The notes: generated from the sequence alone by a model not told the origin. A stretch of DNA of 34,211 nucleotides from Bacillota bacterium (GCA_029553855.1 JAKPKE010000126.1:1-34211), one strand, 5' to 3'; positions 7,318 to 16,665 are shown, numbered from the stretch's first letter. Program-made: numbers and translations.

Positions 7318-8074
7318 TATTGTCACCGCCTTTACACATCTGGAAAATTACTGCCGTAATATTGTCGTATCCGCCTTTTTCCTTTGCTTTGCTTATCAAA
7401 ATAGAACAAGCCTCATATAAATCAGGGGTATTTAACAAAGTATAAACCATATCTTCTTCATATACTGCATTTGACAATCCATCAGTGCACATCAACACGA
7501 AATCCCCGTCTTGAATATTGCACCGGCTCACATCAGGCTCAATAGTGTATTCCGTTCCCAATGCTCTTGTTATGACATTCTTTTGCGGGTGGTTGTTTGC
7601 CTCCTCTTCCTTTATAGTGCCTGCCTTTATAAGTTCCGCCACCAGGGAATGATCCTCCGTAAGTCTTGAAATGACATTCTTTCTAATAAGATATATCCGG
7701 CTGTCCCCCACATGTCCAATATATGCCCTGTCTTTTATCATAAGCACCATCGAAAGTGTAGTACCCATACCGAGACAATTGCTTTTTATTATTGATGCCT
7801 TATAAACCTTTTCATTGGCATATAGTATTGCATTTCTAATCAGATCCAGGATTCCATTATCCCCGAGCTTTAGTACTCCGATGTTATTCTTAATGTGGGA
7901 GGCTACTTCACGAACTGCCATGTAGCTTGCTACTTCACCGGCATTATGCCCGCCCATACCGTCAGCAACAATATAAAGATAAGAGTCACTGCTGTTTTCA
8001 AGTTTCTCACATAAAAAGCTGTCTTCATTTACCTTTCTGACCAGACCAATGTCCGTCTTGCAGACCGACCTCAT
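7307..8074 (-). CDS. stp: PP2C-type Ser/Thr protein phosphatase
   Basis: Cytosolic Mn-dependent phosphatase (PrpC/Stp) that reverses PrkC phosphorylation. The 255 residues carry the PP2C metal-binding motifs in order: GLVRKVNEDS, VADGMGGHNAG, HVGDSRIY, CTDGLS and GYDNIT. The start is the ATG at 8074 behind GAGGTGATTTG; a TTG one codon upstream is less likely. Its 3' end overlaps prkC. The pairing with prkC and the downstream rsgA is the standard Firmicutes arrangement. Confidence 0.96.
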   Translation of the reverse strand: MRSVCKTDIGLVRKVNEDSFLCEKLENSSDSYLYIVADGMGGHNAGEVASYMAVREVASHIKNNIGVLKLGDNGILDLIRNAILYANEKVYKASIIKSNCLGMGTTLSMVLMIKDRAYIGHVGDSRIYLIRKNVISRLTEDHSLVAELIKAGTIKEEEANNHPQKNVITRALGTEYTIEPDVSRCNIQDGDFVLMCTDGLSNAVYEEDMVYTLLNTPDLYEACSILISKAKEKGGYDNITAVIFQMCKGGDNSDR

Positions 8075-8145
8075 CAAATCACCTCAATATTAACTGTAAA
8101 CCAGTTCACACTGCCAAATATTTCGACATAATACGGAAAAACCCT

Positions 8146-9180
8146 CTAATGTGTTTTATATTTTTGTCTCAACTGTCCGCAGGCAGCATCTATTTCACTG
8201 CCCAGCCTTCGTCTTATAGTTGTCTCAACTCCATAGCCTTCTAAAATGCCTTTAAAAGAATCTATACTGTTCTTGGAAGCTTTTTCATATTCTTTTCCCT
8301 CGACTTTATTTAAAGGAATCAAATTGACATGGCAAAGCATTCCCTTAAGTAGTGTACCCAATTTGTGGGCATCTTTAGCGCCATCGTTGATGTCTTTTAT
8401 CAAAGCGTATTCAAAGGTCACCCTTTTATTTGTCACTTTAATATAGTATTCGCAGGCTTCAATGAGCTTTTCAATGCTGTATTTCCTGTTTATCGGCATT
8501 ATTCTGCTTCTGATTCCATTGTCTGCTGCATGTAAGGATATAGCCAGAGTGCATTGAAGCTTCTCATCGGCAAAATTATATATCCTGGGTACAATACCGG
8601 AGGTTGAAATGGTGATATGCCTTTGTCCAATATTTAACCCTTTGCTATGGTTAATCACTTTTATAAACTTGATGACCTGATCATAGTTATCAAAGGGTTC
8701 TCCTGTACCCATAAGAACTATATTTGCGATCCGCTCCCCGATGTCTCTGGAAACAGCCATTACCTCCTCAAGCATTTCACCGCTTGTCATAGATCTGATA
8801 AGCCCTCCTGTGGCAGATGCACAGAATTCACAGTACATTCTGCATCCAACCTGCGTAGAAATACATATTGTTTTGCCATAGCTATAATCCATCAGCACAC
8901 ACTCCAGTGAATTGCCATCCTTAAGGCCAAGCAGATATTTTCTTGTATTGTCTGTTTTGGAATGCTGCATTGCTTCTATTTTTACTCTTCCGATATAAAA
9001 GTCTTTTTCAAGGGATTCAATGAGTGCCTTGGGCAAATTGGTCATTTCCTTAAAGGATGCGACATCCCTGTAAATCCATTCAAATATCTGGCCGGCTCTG
9101 AATTTTGGCAGCATATTGCCAATTACATAACCTTCAAGCTCATCATAGCTTAAATCCTTTATATCTATTTTATTCTGCAT
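8146..9180 (-). CDS. rlmN: Dual-specificity 23S rRNA/tRNA adenine-C2 methyltransferase
   Basis: Radical-SAM enzyme that methylates C2 of A2503 in 23S rRNA and A37 in some tRNAs. The radical-SAM cluster motif CRMYCEFC (C113, C117, C120 from this start) and the SAM motif GTGEP are present. The catalytic C-terminal cysteine is in DAACGQL (C334). Two starts are possible: ATG 9189, which overlaps the rsmB stop as TAATG, and ATG 9180, which has better spacing from GAGG; I prefer 9180 (MQNKIDIKDL). It lies between rsmB and stp as in B. subtilis yloM-yloN-prpC. Confidence 0.96.
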   Translation of the reverse strand: MQNKIDIKDLSYDELEGYVIGNMLPKFRAGQIFEWIYRDVASFKEMTNLPKALIESLEKDFYIGRVKIEAMQHSKTDNTRKYLLGLKDGNSLECVLMDYSYGKTICISTQVGCRMYCEFCASATGGLIRSMTSGEMLEEVMAVSRDIGERIANIVLMGTGEPFDNYDQVIKFIKVINHSKGLNIGQRHITISTSGIVPRIYNFADEKLQCTLAISLHAADNGIRSRIMPINRKYSIEKLIEACEYYIKVTNKRVTFEYALIKDINDGAKDAHKLGTLLKGMLCHVNLIPLNKVEGKEYEKASKNSIDSFKGILEGYGVETTIRRRLGSEIDAACGQLRQKYKTH

Positions 9181-9188
9181 ATTATACA

Positions 9189-10535
9189 TTACCTCTTTTC
9201 TATTCCGGCAATAAAAAAGCCGTCAGTTCCATGTATATTTGGAAAAAGCTCCAGATATCCCTCATGAGAGTTTCTGCAAACCAAACTCTCCGGTATGAGT
9301 CCTTTTAAGCTTTTCAGTTCGAATTGCCTGTTCTTTGACAAGAAGTCCCTGACTATCTCAATACTTTCTTCTTTGTTTATTGTGCATGTACTGTAAATGA
9401 GCTTGCCTCCCGGCTTCACATATTTTGAAGCCAGATTCAGCATCTTCTTTTGCAGCTTTATAAGTTCCCTGAAATCCTCCGGCTTCTTCTTCCACCTTAG
9501 GTCCGGTTTCCTTCTGATAACGCCAAGGCCGCTGCAGGGCGCATCTAATAGTACCCTGTCAAACTTCTCAATGGAACCGGTATCCATATTCAATGCATCG
9601 TACAATTCTGTTCTTACGATGCTTACCCCAAGCCTGCCGCAGTTTTCCTGCACTAGTTTCAGCTTATGCTTATAAATATCCCTGGCCACTATTTCTCCGG
9701 TATTCCCCATCAGTTCTGCCATATGCGCAGTCTTTCCTCCAGGGGCGCTGCACATATCGAGTATCATCTCCCCGGGTTTCGGGTCTGCTATGTGAGCTAC
9801 AAGCATCGAACTTTCGTCCTGAACCTGATAATAGCCTTTTTTGAAGGAATCCTTATCCTCAATGGAAGAGGTTCCGCTTATTTGGATTGCTTCAGGGTTA
9901 TAGCTGCCCTCCCGGTACTCGATGCCTTCTTCAGACAAAATTGCCATAAGCTCTTTTTTACTTATTTTAAGCATATTGCACCGTATGGTGAAGGGCGGTA
10001 TTTCGTTATTCGCCTTTAAAAGCTCCCGGGCGAACTCTTTGCCATAATCCTTGATTAATTTTTCTGTCATCCACTTGGGATGTGAGTAAAACACGGACAG
10101 ATACCCGGCAGGATCTCTGTCCTCATCCGGGTAATTCAGCTTTTCCTTGTTCCTGCTGATGTTTCTCAAAACCCCATTCACAAACTTTACCGCACCCTCG
10201 TGCCCATGCTTTCTTGCAAGCTCGGCACTTTCATTGCATACAGCAGAATCAGGTACTCTGTCAAGGAATACTATCTGGTATATCCCGCACCTGATAATAT
10301 CCTCCACCCAGGGTTCAATTTTATTCTTCTTTACAAATTGTGACCGTATCCAATCAATGCGCATAAGGTTCCTCAAGGTCCCATTCACTATTTCAGTAAC
10401 AAAGGCCTTGTCCAGCCTTCCAAACCCGCTCTCATCCAGCACCTGCTTAAGGGCGATATTTGAATAAGCCCCCTCACGGAGAACCCTGTAAATAACCCTG
10501 ATAGCCGCATCCCTTACCCGATCAATATTTTTCAT
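9189..10535 (-). CDS. rsmB: 16S rRNA m5C967 methyltransferase
   Basis: Methylates a cytosine in 16S rRNA using SAM. The 448 residues start with a NusB-like RNA-binding domain (about 1-140), followed by a Rossmann methyltransferase domain with CSAPGGKTA (262-270, SAM site), DAPCSGLG (331-338) and YSTCT (381-385), whose C384 is the expected catalytic nucleophile. Length is typical of RsmB/Sun. The start follows GAGGAATAGCAT. It is the first gene after a predicted terminator, so it may head its own transcript (rsmB-rlmN-stp-prkC-rsgA-rpe-thiN), although no clear promoter is visible in the short gap. Confidence 0.97.
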   Translation of the reverse strand: MKNIDRVRDAAIRVIYRVLREGAYSNIALKQVLDESGFGRLDKAFVTEIVNGTLRNLMRIDWIRSQFVKKNKIEPWVEDIIRCGIYQIVFLDRVPDSAVCNESAELARKHGHEGAVKFVNGVLRNISRNKEKLNYPDEDRDPAGYLSVFYSHPKWMTEKLIKDYGKEFARELLKANNEIPPFTIRCNMLKISKKELMAILSEEGIEYREGSYNPEAIQISGTSSIEDKDSFKKGYYQVQDESSMLVAHIADPKPGEMILDMCSAPGGKTAHMAELMGNTGEIVARDIYKHKLKLVQENCGRLGVSIVRTELYDALNMDTGSIEKFDRVLLDAPCSGLGVIRRKPDLRWKKKPEDFRELIKLQKKMLNLASKYVKPGGKLIYSTCTINKEESIEIVRDFLSKNRQFELKSLKGLIPESLVCRNSHEGYLELFPNIHGTDGFFIAGIEKR

Positions 10536-10552
10536 ATGCTATTCCTCTAATC

Positions 10553-10591
10553 ACAAAAAGCTACAGATAACGGTATTATTACCTGTAGCTT
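10553..10591 (-). terminator. Intrinsic terminator between the zinc peptidase gene and rsmB
   Basis: AAGCTACAG at 10558-10566 and CTGTAGCTT at 10583-10591 form a perfect 9-bp stem. On the minus strand the stem is followed by CTTTTTG, a short T run. It separates the priA-def-fmt-peptidase group from rsmB. Because rsmB begins only 18 bases further on, partial read-through (attenuation) is also possible. Confidence 0.65.
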
Positions 10592-10604
10592 CGAACATAA
10601 TAAT

Positions 10605-11294
10605 CTAATCTCTTCTTCCTCTTATAACCAGAAGTCTTATAAGCTGCAAAATTGCCGCAAAGGTTGCAGCTACATATGTTAGAGCAGCAGCCCTTAGCAC
10701 CTCCCTGGAAGGCTCTATCTCATCAGCAGGCACCAGACCGTTGCTTTCAAGCAGGGCTATAGCCCTTTTGCTGGCGTTTAATTCAACCGGCAGTGTAATA
10801 ACCTGAAATGCTACTGCCGCTGCAAATAACAGTATTCCAAGGTCAATAAGGCCCAACCAGTTGAATATAAATCCGGCTATCACGAACAGCCATGCAGCTT
10901 GGGAACCAAATGAAGCAATCGGGGCAATAGCATTTCTTACAGCAAGAGGAGCATAGCCTTCCGAATGCTGTATGGCGTGGCCGCATTCATGAGCCGCTAC
11001 ACCTACGGAAGCAAGTGAATTGCTGCCGTATACATCCTGTGACAGTCTCAGTATCCTCTTTCTGGGATCATAATGATCCGAAAGCCTGCCGCCTATACGT
11101 TCCACAGGCACATCCTGAAGTCCGTTTGCATCCAATATTCTTCTCGCTGCCTCATATCCGGTATACCCATAGCTGTTCCTTACCCTAAGGTATTTATTGA
11201 AGGTAGTGCTTACTTTTGATTGGGCGTATGCAGCCAGTATAATTGCCGGCAATACCAGTAAGTAAGTGTAATCAAAGCCATATCCGTAAAACAT
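10605..11294 (-). CDS. Zinc metallopeptidase, membrane-bound (YugP-like)
   Basis: 229-residue membrane protein of the neutral zinc metallopeptidase family PF04298, of which B. subtilis YugP is a member. The zinc motif HECGH (102-106) lies in VGVAAHECGHAIQH. Hydrophobic segments at about 10-25, 130-170 and 200-222 predict several membrane helices, with the catalytic motif between the first and second. The start follows GGAGTGATAATAA. Substrate and role are unknown; the family is common in clostridia. It lies 122 bases downstream of fmt and before a terminator, so it ends the priA-def-fmt transcript. In B. subtilis this position has no peptidase. Confidence 0.88.
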   Translation of the reverse strand: MFYGYGFDYTYLLVLPAIILAAYAQSKVSTTFNKYLRVRNSYGYTGYEAARRILDANGLQDVPVERIGGRLSDHYDPRKRILRLSQDVYGSNSLASVGVAAHECGHAIQHSEGYAPLAVRNAIAPIASFGSQAAWLFVIAGFIFNWLGLIDLGILLFAAAVAFQVITLPVELNASKRAIALLESNGLVPADEIEPSREVLRAAALTYVAATFAAILQLIRLLVIRGRRD

Positions 11295-11416
11295 TTATTA
11301 TCACTCCTATAATTGAAATTGTATTTAGGTAACCTGTGCAATATCTTCGGGGCGACGGGTTATTGAATTTGTGCAATGAATTTATGTATCTCGTGTCCGT
11401 TGCCCTGTCCCTGCAT

Positions 11417-12349
11417 CTACTCCAGCTTAACGTTTTCTTCAATACTGTGACCTCTAAGATATGCTTCGGCACTCATCCTTTTCTCGTTTTCAAACTGTAA
11501 TTCTTCTATTCTCAGACTTCCTGTGCCGCAGCCTACAACTATTCCATCTCTTTCTACCCGCCTTATGAGACCATGATCTTCATTCCAAACCTCATCTTTC
11601 AGAGTTGTTGATTTAAAAATTTTGAATATCTTCCCGTTATATGATGAGAAGGCTCCCGGCCATGGGTATGTTCCTCTTATCAGGTTTCTTATCTCTTCGG
11701 CACTTTTTGCCCAATTAATCCGACCCAGAGCTTTGTTCATTATCGGGGCATAGCTGGCTTCCGAATCATTCTGAGGAAACCTTCCCGCCTTTCCTTCCAT
11801 AAGAAGTTTTAGGGTATCGGATAAGGCCGAAGCTCCGAGTTCCGACATTCTATCGTGAAGCTCGCCGGCAGTCTCATTTTCGCCTATCGCTATTTCCTTT
11901 CTAATTATAATATCCCCTGTGTCCAGCCCCTCGTCCATGTATATAGTAGTAACTCCCGTTGTTTTCTCCCCATTTATTATGCACCAGTTAATAGGTGCGG
12001 CTCCTCTATATTTGGGCAGAAGGGATGCATGAACATTAATACAGCCTAAAGGTGGTATACTGAGTATCTCACGGGATAGGATCTGTCCAAAGGCTACTAC
12101 AATTATTACGTCAGGCTCCAAATCTCTTAATACTCCTGTAAACTCTTCTGTTTTGATTTTTTCAGGCTGATATACAGGTATTCCTGATTCTTCCGCCAGT
12201 ACTTTTACAGGAGATAGCGCAAGCTTTTTGCCCCTGCCTTTTGCACGATCGGGCTGTGTCACAGCTGCAGCTACATCGTACCCCTGCACAAGCATCTCCT
12301 TAAGGCACGGAACTGCAAAACCGGGGGTTCCCATAAAAACTATCCTCAT
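11417..12349 (-). CDS. fmt: Methionyl-tRNA formyltransferase
   Basis: Formylates Met-tRNA(fMet) with 10-formyl-tetrahydrofolate before translation initiation. The 310 residues open with MRIVFMGTPGFAVPCL and carry the catalytic triad N105, H107 (in NVHASLLPKYRGAAPI) and D143 (in GLDTGDI). A C-terminal beta-barrel tRNA-binding domain follows (about 205-305). The start follows AGAGGAGATCAGCAG and lies 22 bases after def. Fmt and Def act at the two ends of the same N-formyl cycle, and their pairing is conserved across bacteria. Confidence 0.98.
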   Translation of the reverse strand: MRIVFMGTPGFAVPCLKEMLVQGYDVAAAVTQPDRAKGRGKKLALSPVKVLAEESGIPVYQPEKIKTEEFTGVLRDLEPDVIIVVAFGQILSREILSIPPLGCINVHASLLPKYRGAAPINWCIINGEKTTGVTTIYMDEGLDTGDIIIRKEIAIGENETAGELHDRMSELGASALSDTLKLLMEGKAGRFPQNDSEASYAPIMNKALGRINWAKSAEEIRNLIRGTYPWPGAFSSYNGKIFKIFKSTTLKDEVWNEDHGLIRRVERDGIVVGCGTGSLRIEELQFENEKRMSAEAYLRGHSIEENVKLE

Positions 12350-12371
12350 CTGCTGATCTCCTCTTTTGGAC

Positions 12372-12827
12372 TTAATCTTCCTTTATTATTTCCGTTGCTT
12401 TATCGGTAAAAAGTATACCGCCAAGGTGGTCAATTTCATGGCAGAAGGCTGTGGCTAAAAGCTCTGTTCCTGTCAATTCAATTGTTTCACCTTTCCTGTC
12501 CATTGCCCTGACAATTACCTTTGCAGGCCTTTTTACCTGTCCCCTGGTTCCCGGTATACTGAGACAGCCTTCCTCCCTTATCTGCTCTCCGCTTTCATAA
12601 ACTATAACAGGATTGATAAGCTCTATTGGTCCTTCCCCGACATCAATAACAACGACTCTTCTCAATACACCGACCTGAGGAGCGGCAAGGCCTACTCCCG
12701 ATGAATCATACATTGTTTCCTTCATATCATCAAGCAATGTCAGAATTCTATTATCAATGACATCTACTTTTCTCGAAACCTTCCTTAAAATTTCATCCCC
12801 ATCTTTTCTAATAGTCCTGATCGCCAT
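12372..12827 (-). CDS. def: Peptide deformylase
   Basis: Removes the N-formyl group from nascent proteins; metal enzyme of the type-1 class. From ATG 12827, behind GGGAGGATAAAT, it encodes MAIRTIRKDGDEIL, 151 residues in all. The three family motifs are GVGLAAPQVG (44-53), EEGCLSIPG (C88, metal ligand) and HEIDH (130-134, metal ligands plus catalytic E131). The frame is open 16 codons further upstream, but those residues are not typical and lack a ribosome binding site. It sits directly upstream of fmt. Confidence 0.98.
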   Translation of the reverse strand: MAIRTIRKDGDEILRKVSRKVDVIDNRILTLLDDMKETMYDSSGVGLAAPQVGVLRRVVVIDVGEGPIELINPVIVYESGEQIREEGCLSIPGTRGQVKRPAKVIVRAMDRKGETIELTGTELLATAFCHEIDHLGGILFTDKATEIIKED

Positions 12828-12934
12828 ATTTATCCTCCCAAGAACCCAAATAATTTGAAATTGCAGCAATATCAATAAAAATATATCCTATCTGTACTAA
12901 TGTCCACAGCCCATAGTCCCCGGCCCTCGCAGCC

Positions 12935-12955
12935 CGTATCTCGTATCTCGTATCT
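12935..12955. repeat. Three tandem copies of a 7-base unit between priA and def
   Basis: CGTATCT occurs three times head to tail at 12935-12955, inside the 135-base gap between the priA stop and def. The adjacent bases are unusually GC-rich for this genome (CCCATAGTCCCCGGCCCTCG). The gap after fmt (around 11392-11400) carries a related GTATCTCGTGTCC. It looks like degenerate intergenic repeat material, with no coding potential seen. Confidence 0.6.
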
Positions 12956-12962
12956 AAAATAA

Positions 12963-15404
12963 CTATATCATACTTTGAGGGTTCAAATCTATGCTTATGT
13001 TCACATTCGACCGGCCTTCGCCGCAAGTATCATTAAGATTTTCGAGTATTGCCCTTAAAACTTCTTCACTCTTGCTCTTAATTACTATTTGCCACCTGAA
13101 TCTGTTTTTTATACGGGACATAATGGCGGCTGCAGGCCCCAATTTCTCTACATTATTGTAATGTTTTACATATCTATCTAACAATAGGCTGACCTCATTT
13201 GCATATTTAATAACTTCGCTCTCTTCAGCACCGCTTATAATGATATTGGCCATATTGGAAAATGGAGGGTAGCAAAGTTCCTTCCTGAGCAATATTTCTT
13301 TTTCGTAAAAGCCCTTATAATCATGGCAGCTGGCATATTCAATGCTATAATGTCCGGGGCTGTATGTCTGTACAATTACACGCCCTGCTTTGCCTGCTCT
13401 CCCTGATCGTCCGGCAACCTGTGCAATCATTTGAAAAGTCCGCTCAGCAGATCTGAAATCAGGCAGATTGAGGCTGGTATCTGCAGCTATCACTCCTACC
13501 AATGTAACATCAGGAAAATCCAGTCCCTTGGAAATCATCTGGGTCCCAAGGAGCACATTTGTTTCTCTCCTCCTGTATTTATCCAGAATCTCCTGATGTG
13601 AATTTTTCCTGGAGGTGGTGTCCGCATCCATTCTCAATACATTTTTTACCGAGAACTTCTTCTGAAACTCCTTCTCCAACTTCTGAGTTCCCACCCCAAA
13701 GTACTTTATTTTATTACTTTTACATTTAGGGCATATAGTAGGATTATCTATTTCATATCCGCAGTAATGACATACAAGTTTTTCGTTTCCCATATGGTAG
13801 GTAAGGGAAATGCTGCAGCGGGGACATTTCATTACTATTCCGCATTGCCTGCAGGATACAAAGGTTGAGTGACCCCTTCTGTTTAAAAATAGTATCATTT
13901 GATCTTTGTTCTTAAGGTTATCTAATATGGCTTCCGTCAGGCTGTCGCTAAATATTGTCCTGTTGCCGGACTTAATCTCTTCCCTCATATCAACTATTTC
14001 TACCTGGGGCATTGGACTCCCGTTCACCCTCAATCGCAGCTCTGCCAGGCCAATCTCCCCTGTCATTGCCCGATAATACGTCTCAACTGATGGAGTTGCC
14101 GAGCCCATAAGAAGATGTGCTCCCTCAAGCCGGCACCTTTTCTCCGCAACCTCCCGTGTAAGGTATTTGGGCCTAATTTCTGATTTATATGTATGCTCAT
14201 GCTCCTCATCGATAATTATCAGGCCTAAAGCTTTAAAAGGAGCAAATACAGCCGACCGTGCCCCAATAGCTACTTTTACAATTCCGGATTTTATTTTTCT
14301 CCACTCGTCATATTTTTCACCCTCAGATAATCTGCTATGCATAACCGCAATATTGTCTCCGAAACGGTTTTTAAACCTTGATACCATTTGAGGCGTCAAG
14401 GATATTTCTGGCACCAGCATTATAGAGTCCTTGCCCTTTGAAAGCATCTCTTCAATAAGCTCCAAATAAACTTCAGTCTTTCCGCTGCCTGTTACGCCAT
14501 GAAGCACTACATCCCTATTCCGAGAAAAAAAACCTCTTATTTCTGCCAATACTTTACGCTGCTCCATCGAAAGTTCATACCTTTTCTCGCTGTATACCTT
14601 ATAACCGGTCCCTCTATATTCATCCTTTTCCTCTATTCTTATATATCCCTTTTTCTCCATGGCTTTGATTGATGAATCACAGTTTCCGCAGATTTCCCTA
14701 AGCTTTGATAAAGATATGCCTGGATTTTCAATAAGCAGCCTAAAGATCTCTTTCTGTCTGCTGGCATTTTTATTAATTTCAACTTTATCACTATCAATTA
14801 GATACAAGAGCTTTTCAGTTTTCTTACCTATTTTATTTTCTATCAGCTGTACTCTCCGAATCACCCCTGCATCCAGAAGCTTCTTTATATAATGATCTAT
14901 TTTACTGTCATTGAAATATGCCCTTATGTCCTCTATTCTGGCGCTTCCGGAATTTTGCTCAAGAAATTCCGCTATCTCAGCCATTCTGCCAGAATTCTGG
15001 CTATTGATACTTTCATAAATATCTTCGCTGTCTGCCAATTCTATTATACAGCTGCTCTTTGTCCTTACAGGAGAGGGCACTATAGCCTGTATTGCATCTA
15101 TATGGTAGCTTAAGTACTTTTTCTTCATCCATTCGGCTAATTCAACAAGCTCCGGTGTCATTACAGGCTCATCATCCAAAACTCTGAATATGGACTTTAG
15201 CCTTGAGTCGCTGAGGTTTGTGCTGTCCTTTACCCTGATGACATACCCCTCCAGTTTCTTATTTCCCATACCGAAGGGCACAATAACCCTGCTTCCAACT
15301 GCAGTCTTTTCTTCCATACTTTTCGGAATAATGTAGCTGTAAGCCTTGTCTGTCTCTTTACACTTGTTTGCCACAATAACCTCAGCATATAACTTGTTAA
15401 CCAT
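12963..15404 (-). CDS. priA: Primosomal replication-restart helicase
   Basis: PriA reloads the replisome at stalled forks. I start at ATG 15404 (MVNKLYAEVIVANK) behind AGGGGAGATCAAA, giving 813 residues; an upstream in-frame start is weaker. Visible parts are an N-terminal 3'-DNA-binding domain (about 1-105), a winged-helix region, Walker A GVTGSGKT near 301-308, DEEH near 399-402, an eight-cysteine zinc region near 515-560 (CRQCG, CPRC, CHYCG and CPKC), and the conserved AGRSGRAGKAG helicase motif. All expected motifs are present. It precedes def-fmt as in B. subtilis. Confidence 0.97.
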   Translation of the reverse strand: MVNKLYAEVIVANKCKETDKAYSYIIPKSMEEKTAVGSRVIVPFGMGNKKLEGYVIRVKDSTNLSDSRLKSIFRVLDDEPVMTPELVELAEWMKKKYLSYHIDAIQAIVPSPVRTKSSCIIELADSEDIYESINSQNSGRMAEIAEFLEQNSGSARIEDIRAYFNDSKIDHYIKKLLDAGVIRRVQLIENKIGKKTEKLLYLIDSDKVEINKNASRQKEIFRLLIENPGISLSKLREICGNCDSSIKAMEKKGYIRIEEKDEYRGTGYKVYSEKRYELSMEQRKVLAEIRGFFSRNRDVVLHGVTGSGKTEVYLELIEEMLSKGKDSIMLVPEISLTPQMVSRFKNRFGDNIAVMHSRLSEGEKYDEWRKIKSGIVKVAIGARSAVFAPFKALGLIIIDEEHEHTYKSEIRPKYLTREVAEKRCRLEGAHLLMGSATPSVETYYRAMTGEIGLAELRLRVNGSPMPQVEIVDMREEIKSGNRTIFSDSLTEAILDNLKNKDQMILFLNRRGHSTFVSCRQCGIVMKCPRCSISLTYHMGNEKLVCHYCGYEIDNPTICPKCKSNKIKYFGVGTQKLEKEFQKKFSVKNVLRMDADTTSRKNSHQEILDKYRRRETNVLLGTQMISKGLDFPDVTLVGVIAADTSLNLPDFRSAERTFQMIAQVAGRSGRAGKAGRVIVQTYSPGHYSIEYASCHDYKGFYEKEILLRKELCYPPFSNMANIIISGAEESEVIKYANEVSLLLDRYVKHYNNVEKLGPAAAIMSRIKNRFRWQIVIKSKSEEVLRAILENLNDTCGEGRSNVNISIDLNPQSMI

Positions 15405-15432
15405 TTTGATCTCCCCTAATGACACATTTGAA

Positions 15433-15453
15433 GAATAATGCGACGCATTATTC
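15433..15453. other. Perfect hairpin between coaBC terminator and priA
   Basis: GAATAATGC at 15433-15441 and GCATTATTC at 15445-15453 form a 9-bp perfect palindrome around a 3-base loop. It sits 28 bases upstream of the priA start, immediately after the coaBC terminator on the minus strand. It could be a second stem of a double terminator, a leader hairpin of priA, or an operator; no T run follows it. Confidence 0.5.
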
Positions 15454-15481
15454 TAAAAAAGCGTACTGTTACGTACGCTTT
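15454..15481 (-). terminator. Intrinsic terminator overlapping the coaBC stop
   Basis: AAAGCGTAC (15458-15466) pairs perfectly with GTACGCTTT (15473-15481) and is followed on the minus strand by a run of T, giving CTTTTTTAG. The coaBC stop codon TAA lies in and next to the loop (15469-15471), so the last codons of coaBC are part of the stem. It ends the yicC-remA-gmk-rpoZ-coaBC transcript. Confidence 0.75.
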
Positions 15482-16665
15482 ATACCTTTTATTCTGTCAA
15501 GTATTATATCCGCAATCTCAAGCTTGCTCTTTTGCGGGATACTCTCAATATTACCTTTGCTGTCGATAATCTTCACTACATTGGTATCGGCGGCAAATCC
15601 TGCTCCCGGCTCATTCAAATCATTGGCTACTATTAAGTCCAGATTTTTCTTTTTAATTTTGAGGGCAGCATTTTCTGTCAGGTTCTCTGTTTCCATTGCA
15701 AAGCCTACAATTATCTTATCACCTTTGATTTTCCCTAATTCATAAAGTATATCCGGGTTTTTCTTCAGCTTTAATTCAAGCTCCGGGGATTCCTTCTTTA
15801 CCTTTTGACTATATGGGGTCACAGGTGCATAATCGGCTACGGCAGCAGCTTTGATTACTATATCGCATTCGCCGAAAAGCTCCATAACCTTATCATACAT
15901 CTCCTGAGCGGACACCACATCATACTTTAACACTCCATAGGGCGGATTGATATTTACAGGCCCGGATACCAGTAAAACTTTGGCACCTCTCTGAGCTGCC
16001 TTCTCTGCAATTGCATATCCCATTTTCCCAGTGGAGTTATTCGATATAAATCTTACAGGGTCAATAGCCTCCCTAGTTGGTCCGGCAGTTAAGAGAACAG
16101 TTTTGCCGACCATATCCTGCTTTTGATTTAGATAATCTATAATTGCTTTTTCTATAACAGCAGGGTCGGCCATTTTGCCCTTTCCCACATCACCGCAGGC
16201 AAGGCGCCCATCCTCCGGGAGAACCATGCTATATCCAAGTGTCTCAAGCTGCTTCATATTTCTCTGAAGCACAGGGTTTTCATACATATTGGTATTCATA
16301 GCCGGAGCAATTATTACCTTTGCTTTGGTTGCCATAACGGTAGTGGAAAGCATATCATCAGCAATCCCGGATGCAAGCTTTCCGATAATATTAGCAGTTG
16401 CAGGGGCAATTACAAATACGTCGGCCAGCTTTGCAAGGGAAATATGTTCTATCTCCCAGTAACTTGACGTATCAAACATATCGACAGCTACCTGATTAAG
16501 CGAAAGAGACCGGAGGGTAAGAGGAGTGACAAACTTGCATGCTGAATCCGTCATAACAACATGTACTTCAGCATTCAGTTTCATAAGCCTGCTTACAAGC
16601 TCACATGCTTTATATGCGGCTATACCCCCTGATACTCCGAGCACTATTTTCTTTCCTTTTAACAT
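15469..16665 (-). CDS. coaBC: Bifunctional phosphopantothenoylcysteine decarboxylase/synthetase
   Basis: Two consecutive coenzyme A biosynthesis steps: CoaB couples cysteine to 4'-phosphopantothenate using CTP, and CoaC decarboxylates the product with FMN. The 398 residues have an N-terminal CoaC domain (about 1-180) with H74, PAMNTNMYENP (121-131) and C157 in GRLACGD, and a C-terminal CoaB domain (about 185-395) with LTAGPTREAIDPVRFISN and NNSTGKMG. The start follows GGAGAGTAAT. It lies 128 bases downstream of rpoZ, and a terminator overlaps its stop. Confidence 0.97.
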   Translation of the reverse strand: MLKGKKIVLGVSGGIAAYKACELVSRLMKLNAEVHVVMTDSACKFVTPLTLRSLSLNQVAVDMFDTSSYWEIEHISLAKLADVFVIAPATANIIGKLASGIADDMLSTTVMATKAKVIIAPAMNTNMYENPVLQRNMKQLETLGYSMVLPEDGRLACGDVGKGKMADPAVIEKAIIDYLNQKQDMVGKTVLLTAGPTREAIDPVRFISNNSTGKMGYAIAEKAAQRGAKVLLVSGPVNINPPYGVLKYDVVSAQEMYDKVMELFGECDIVIKAAAVADYAPVTPYSQKVKKESPELELKLKKNPDILYELGKIKGDKIIVGFAMETENLTENAALKIKKKNLDLIVANDLNEPGAGFAADTNVVKIIDSKGNIESIPQKSKLEIADIILDRIKGIKRT

